Position numbers and translations under genes: made by a program. 6,886 bases of DNA, from the NCBI GenBank assembly GCA_035476635.1, contig DATILI010000235.1, positions 1-6,886 of the forward strand, read 5' to 3'. The notes under the pieces are model-generated. The model saw only the letters and a program-made list of their open reading frames with translations, made no database searches and was not told the origin of the DNA. Positions 5,633 to 6,886 of this stretch are shown here, piece by piece; position 1 is the first letter of the stretch, and each line of letters begins with the position of its first letter. This DNA comes from DATILI01 sp035476635 (GTDB lineage: Bacteria; Pseudomonadota; Gammaproteobacteria; Burkholderiales; Burkholderiaceae_C).

Positions 5633-6175
5633 ATGAGAACGCAAAAACTTCTTCTGCTGGCATTGGGTTGCGCATGGGCGCTGGCCGCTTCGGCTCAATG
5701 GCAATGGCTGGACAAGGATGGGCGCAAGGTATTCAGCGATCGGGCTCCGCCGCTGGACATCCCCGAGCAAAGCATCCTGAAGCAGCCTGGTGGACGCCCG
5801 CCACCGCGCGCGGCGGCCGCGGCACCGGCTGCCGCGGCGGCACCGGGCTCCGCAGACCAGCCCGCGGCCGTAGCGGCTGCCCCTGCGAAAGCCCCGGCCA
5901 GCGCGCCGAAGCTCAGCGGGGTCGACAAGGACCTTGAGCAAAAGAAAAAGCAGGCCGAAGAGGCAGAAGCCGCCAAGCAAAGGGCGGAAGACCAGAAAAT
6001 CGCCAAGGCCCGTGCCGAGAACTGCGCGCGCGCCAAGACCGGGAAGACCACCATGGATTCCGGCATCCGCGTGAGTCGGGCCAACGCCAAGGGTGAGCTG
6101 GAAATCATGGACGAGGCAGCCCGCGCGAGCGAAACCAAGCGGCTGCAAGGCATCATCGACTCCGATTGCAAGTAG
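5633..6175 (+). CDS. Exported DUF4124-domain protein of unknown function
   Basis: A 180-residue protein. Residues 1-21 form a signal peptide (basic start, hydrophobic core LLLLALGCAWALAAS) with a likely cut after ASA. The mature N-terminus QWQWLDKDGRKVFSDRAPP (22-40) is the DUF4124 signature: a short beta-rich motif found at the start of many exported proteobacterial proteins. Then come an Ala/Pro-rich linker (about 55-93) and a highly charged, probably coiled-coil helix (about 97-136, rich in K, E, A and Q). The mature protein contains two cysteines, C131 and C179, which could form a disulfide in the periplasm. An in-frame GTG at 5591 would add 14 residues ahead of the signal peptide and is rejected. 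It is divergent from guaB and convergent with rnfH (37 bp between ends). The function of DUF4124 proteins is not established; the periplasmic location is inferred from the signal peptide. Confidence 0.88.
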   Translation: MRTQKLLLLALGCAWALAASAQWQWLDKDGRKVFSDRAPPLDIPEQSILKQPGGRPPPRAAAAAPAAAAAPGSADQPAAVAAAPAKAPASAPKLSGVDKDLEQKKKQAEEAEAAKQRAEDQKIAKARAENCARAKTGKTTMDSGIRVSRANAKGELEIMDEAARASETKRLQGIIDSDCK

Positions 6176-6212
6176 CCCCCCGCGGACCTCGCGCGCCTGG
6201 CGTCTCTTCTCT

Positions 6213-6560
6213 TCAGTACCCGGCCTTGGCCCCTTTGCGCTTGCCGGCAAACAGGCCGGCGGTACGCGCACCCTGCTTCTGAAAACGCGCCCGCCTGGCG
6301 AGCTTCGGGTCGACTACAAGTGGCCGGTAGATTTCCACGCGGTCGTTGTCGCGCAGCGCCTGGCTGAGAGCCGCCTTGCGGCCCCAGACGCCCACGACAG
6401 CGGATTTCAAATCGATCGGTGGCACTCGCTGCAGCAGCCCACTGGCCTGCAGGGCCTGCAACACGGTGCTGCCCAGTCCCAGCGTCAGGGCACGCTCGTG
6501 CACGCTACGCGGCTCGGGGGAATACACCACGGTGACATGGATGCTGGCGCGATCAGCCAT
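6213..6560 (-). CDS. rnfH: RnfH family ubiquitin-like-fold protein
   Basis: A 115-residue small protein with a beta-grasp fold. It begins with IHVTVVYSPEP (7-17), continues with TVLQALQASGLL (32-43), and carries the family signature RVEIYRPLVVDPKLARRARF at 74-93, followed by a basic C-terminal tail. RnfH was named for its association with rnf electron-transport genes, but in many proteobacteria it sits beside ratA, as here, and its role there is not established. Its ATG lies inside the end of ratA (8-bp overlap), so the two are probably co-translated. Slightly longer than typical members because of the basic tail. Family call is confident. Confidence 0.93.
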   Translation of the reverse strand: MADRASIHVTVVYSPEPRSVHERALTLGLGSTVLQALQASGLLQRVPPIDLKSAVVGVWGRKAALSQALRDNDRVEIYRPLVVDPKLARRARFQKQGARTAGLFAGKRKGAKAGY

Positions 6561-6886
6561 ACACCTGCTCGGCCCGCTTCACGAAGGCATCCACCAGGCT
6601 GCCGGCGATCTTGTCGAACACCGGGCCGACCAGTGCCGCCAGCGCCGCATTGTCAAAGCCGTAGCGCAGCTTGAACTCCACGCGGCAAGCACGTTTGGAT
6701 TCGTCGCCCACAGGCACGAAATGCCATTCGCCATCGAGCTTGGAAAACGGCCCATCGACCAGATGCATGCTGACCTTGCGTCCCGGCACATGCGCATTGC
6801 GCGTGGTGAAGGTCTGGCTGATCCCGCTGAAGGAAATGCCGATTTCCGCCGTCATGCCCGCATCGTCCGCCGCAATGATCCTGGCA
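6553..6886 (-). CDS. ratA: RatA/COQ10-like START-superfamily protein, 5' end outside window
   Basis: The C-terminal 110 residues of a protein whose family is usually about 145 long. The frame stays open through the right edge, and residues before the internal ATG at 6855 read ARIIAADDAGM, aligning with the family, so that ATG is not the start. Recognisable segments include MTAEIGISFSGISQTFTTRN, the GPFSKLDGEWHFVP segment, and the C-terminal helix GPVFDKIAGSLVDAFVKRAEQVYG. The fold is a polyketide-cyclase/START-type lipid-binding barrel related to Coq10, which binds ubiquinone. In E. coli the homologue was reported to inhibit ribosome subunit association and named RatA; which role applies here is open. 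It overlaps rnfH by 8 bp. The missing N-terminal third lies beyond the window. Confidence 0.9.
   Translation of the reverse strand, partial: ARIIAADDAGMTAEIGISFSGISQTFTTRNAHVPGRKVSMHLVDGPFSKLDGEWHFVPVGDESKRACRVEFKLRYGFDNAALAALVGPVFDKIAGSLVDAFVKRAEQVYG

Noticed and set aside
5633..5671. Lipoprotein signal for the DUF4124 protein (Cys13)
   Set aside because: The residues before C13 (ALG) do not fit the usual lipobox with Leu at -3, and a standard cleavage site after ASA follows directly before the conserved QWQW.
6176..6212. A bidirectional terminator between the DUF4124 gene and rnfH
   Set aside because: The 37-bp gap is GC-rich but shows no clear stem with a following T-run on either strand.
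5525..6271. A 248-codon minus-strand frame covering the DUF4124 gene and the guaB upstream region
   Set aside because: The plus strand carries a signal peptide and DUF4124 motif here, while the minus-strand frame is Arg/Gly/Leu-rich with no recognisable domain.

Overview
This window looks like chromosomal DNA of a GC-rich betaproteobacterium, most likely Burkholderiales and probably Comamonadaceae. The grounds are high GC, strong GC preference at third codon positions, and the block ratA-rnfH / DUF4124 protein / guaB / guaA, an order I associate with that family. The assignment rests on recognised protein families and gene order, not on a database search. Almost everything lies on the minus strand; only the DUF4124 gene is on the plus strand.

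From right to left, which is the direction of transcription for most genes: positions 6886-6213 carry the 3' part of ratA (cut by the window edge) overlapping a complete rnfH. Convergent to them is a small exported DUF4124 protein (5633-6175). Divergent from that gene, across a 143-bp spacer, is guaB (IMP dehydrogenase, 4020-5489). Next comes a two-gene type II toxin-antitoxin module (Phd/YefM-type antitoxin and PIN-domain toxin, 3935-3256), with a promoter and a dense array of TCTGGCC operator repeats. Only 13 bp after the toxin gene, guaA (GMP synthase, 3242-1593) begins. guaB and guaA catalyse the two consecutive steps IMP to XMP to GMP, so the toxin-antitoxin module sits inside the guanine-nucleotide pathway cluster.

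The character changes after the 3' end of guaA. Positions 1592-1263 are AT-richer, with no convincing intact gene, small repeats and a possible decayed coding fragment. A second toxin-antitoxin-like module follows: a winged-helix protein of the AbiEi/MarR-like type (1204-209, TTG start) overlapping the start of an AbiEii-type nucleotidyltransferase (215 to the window edge). Its promoter holds a perfect 10-bp inverted repeat. Because the 3' end of guaA is a known insertion point for genomic islands, the segment left of 1593 is probably accessory DNA.

The window therefore combines purine-synthesis housekeeping genes with two different autoregulated toxin-antitoxin-type modules. I see no wholly new gene system. 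The most interesting points are the operator architecture of the two modules, the placement of one of them between guaB and guaA, and the probable island edge at guaA.
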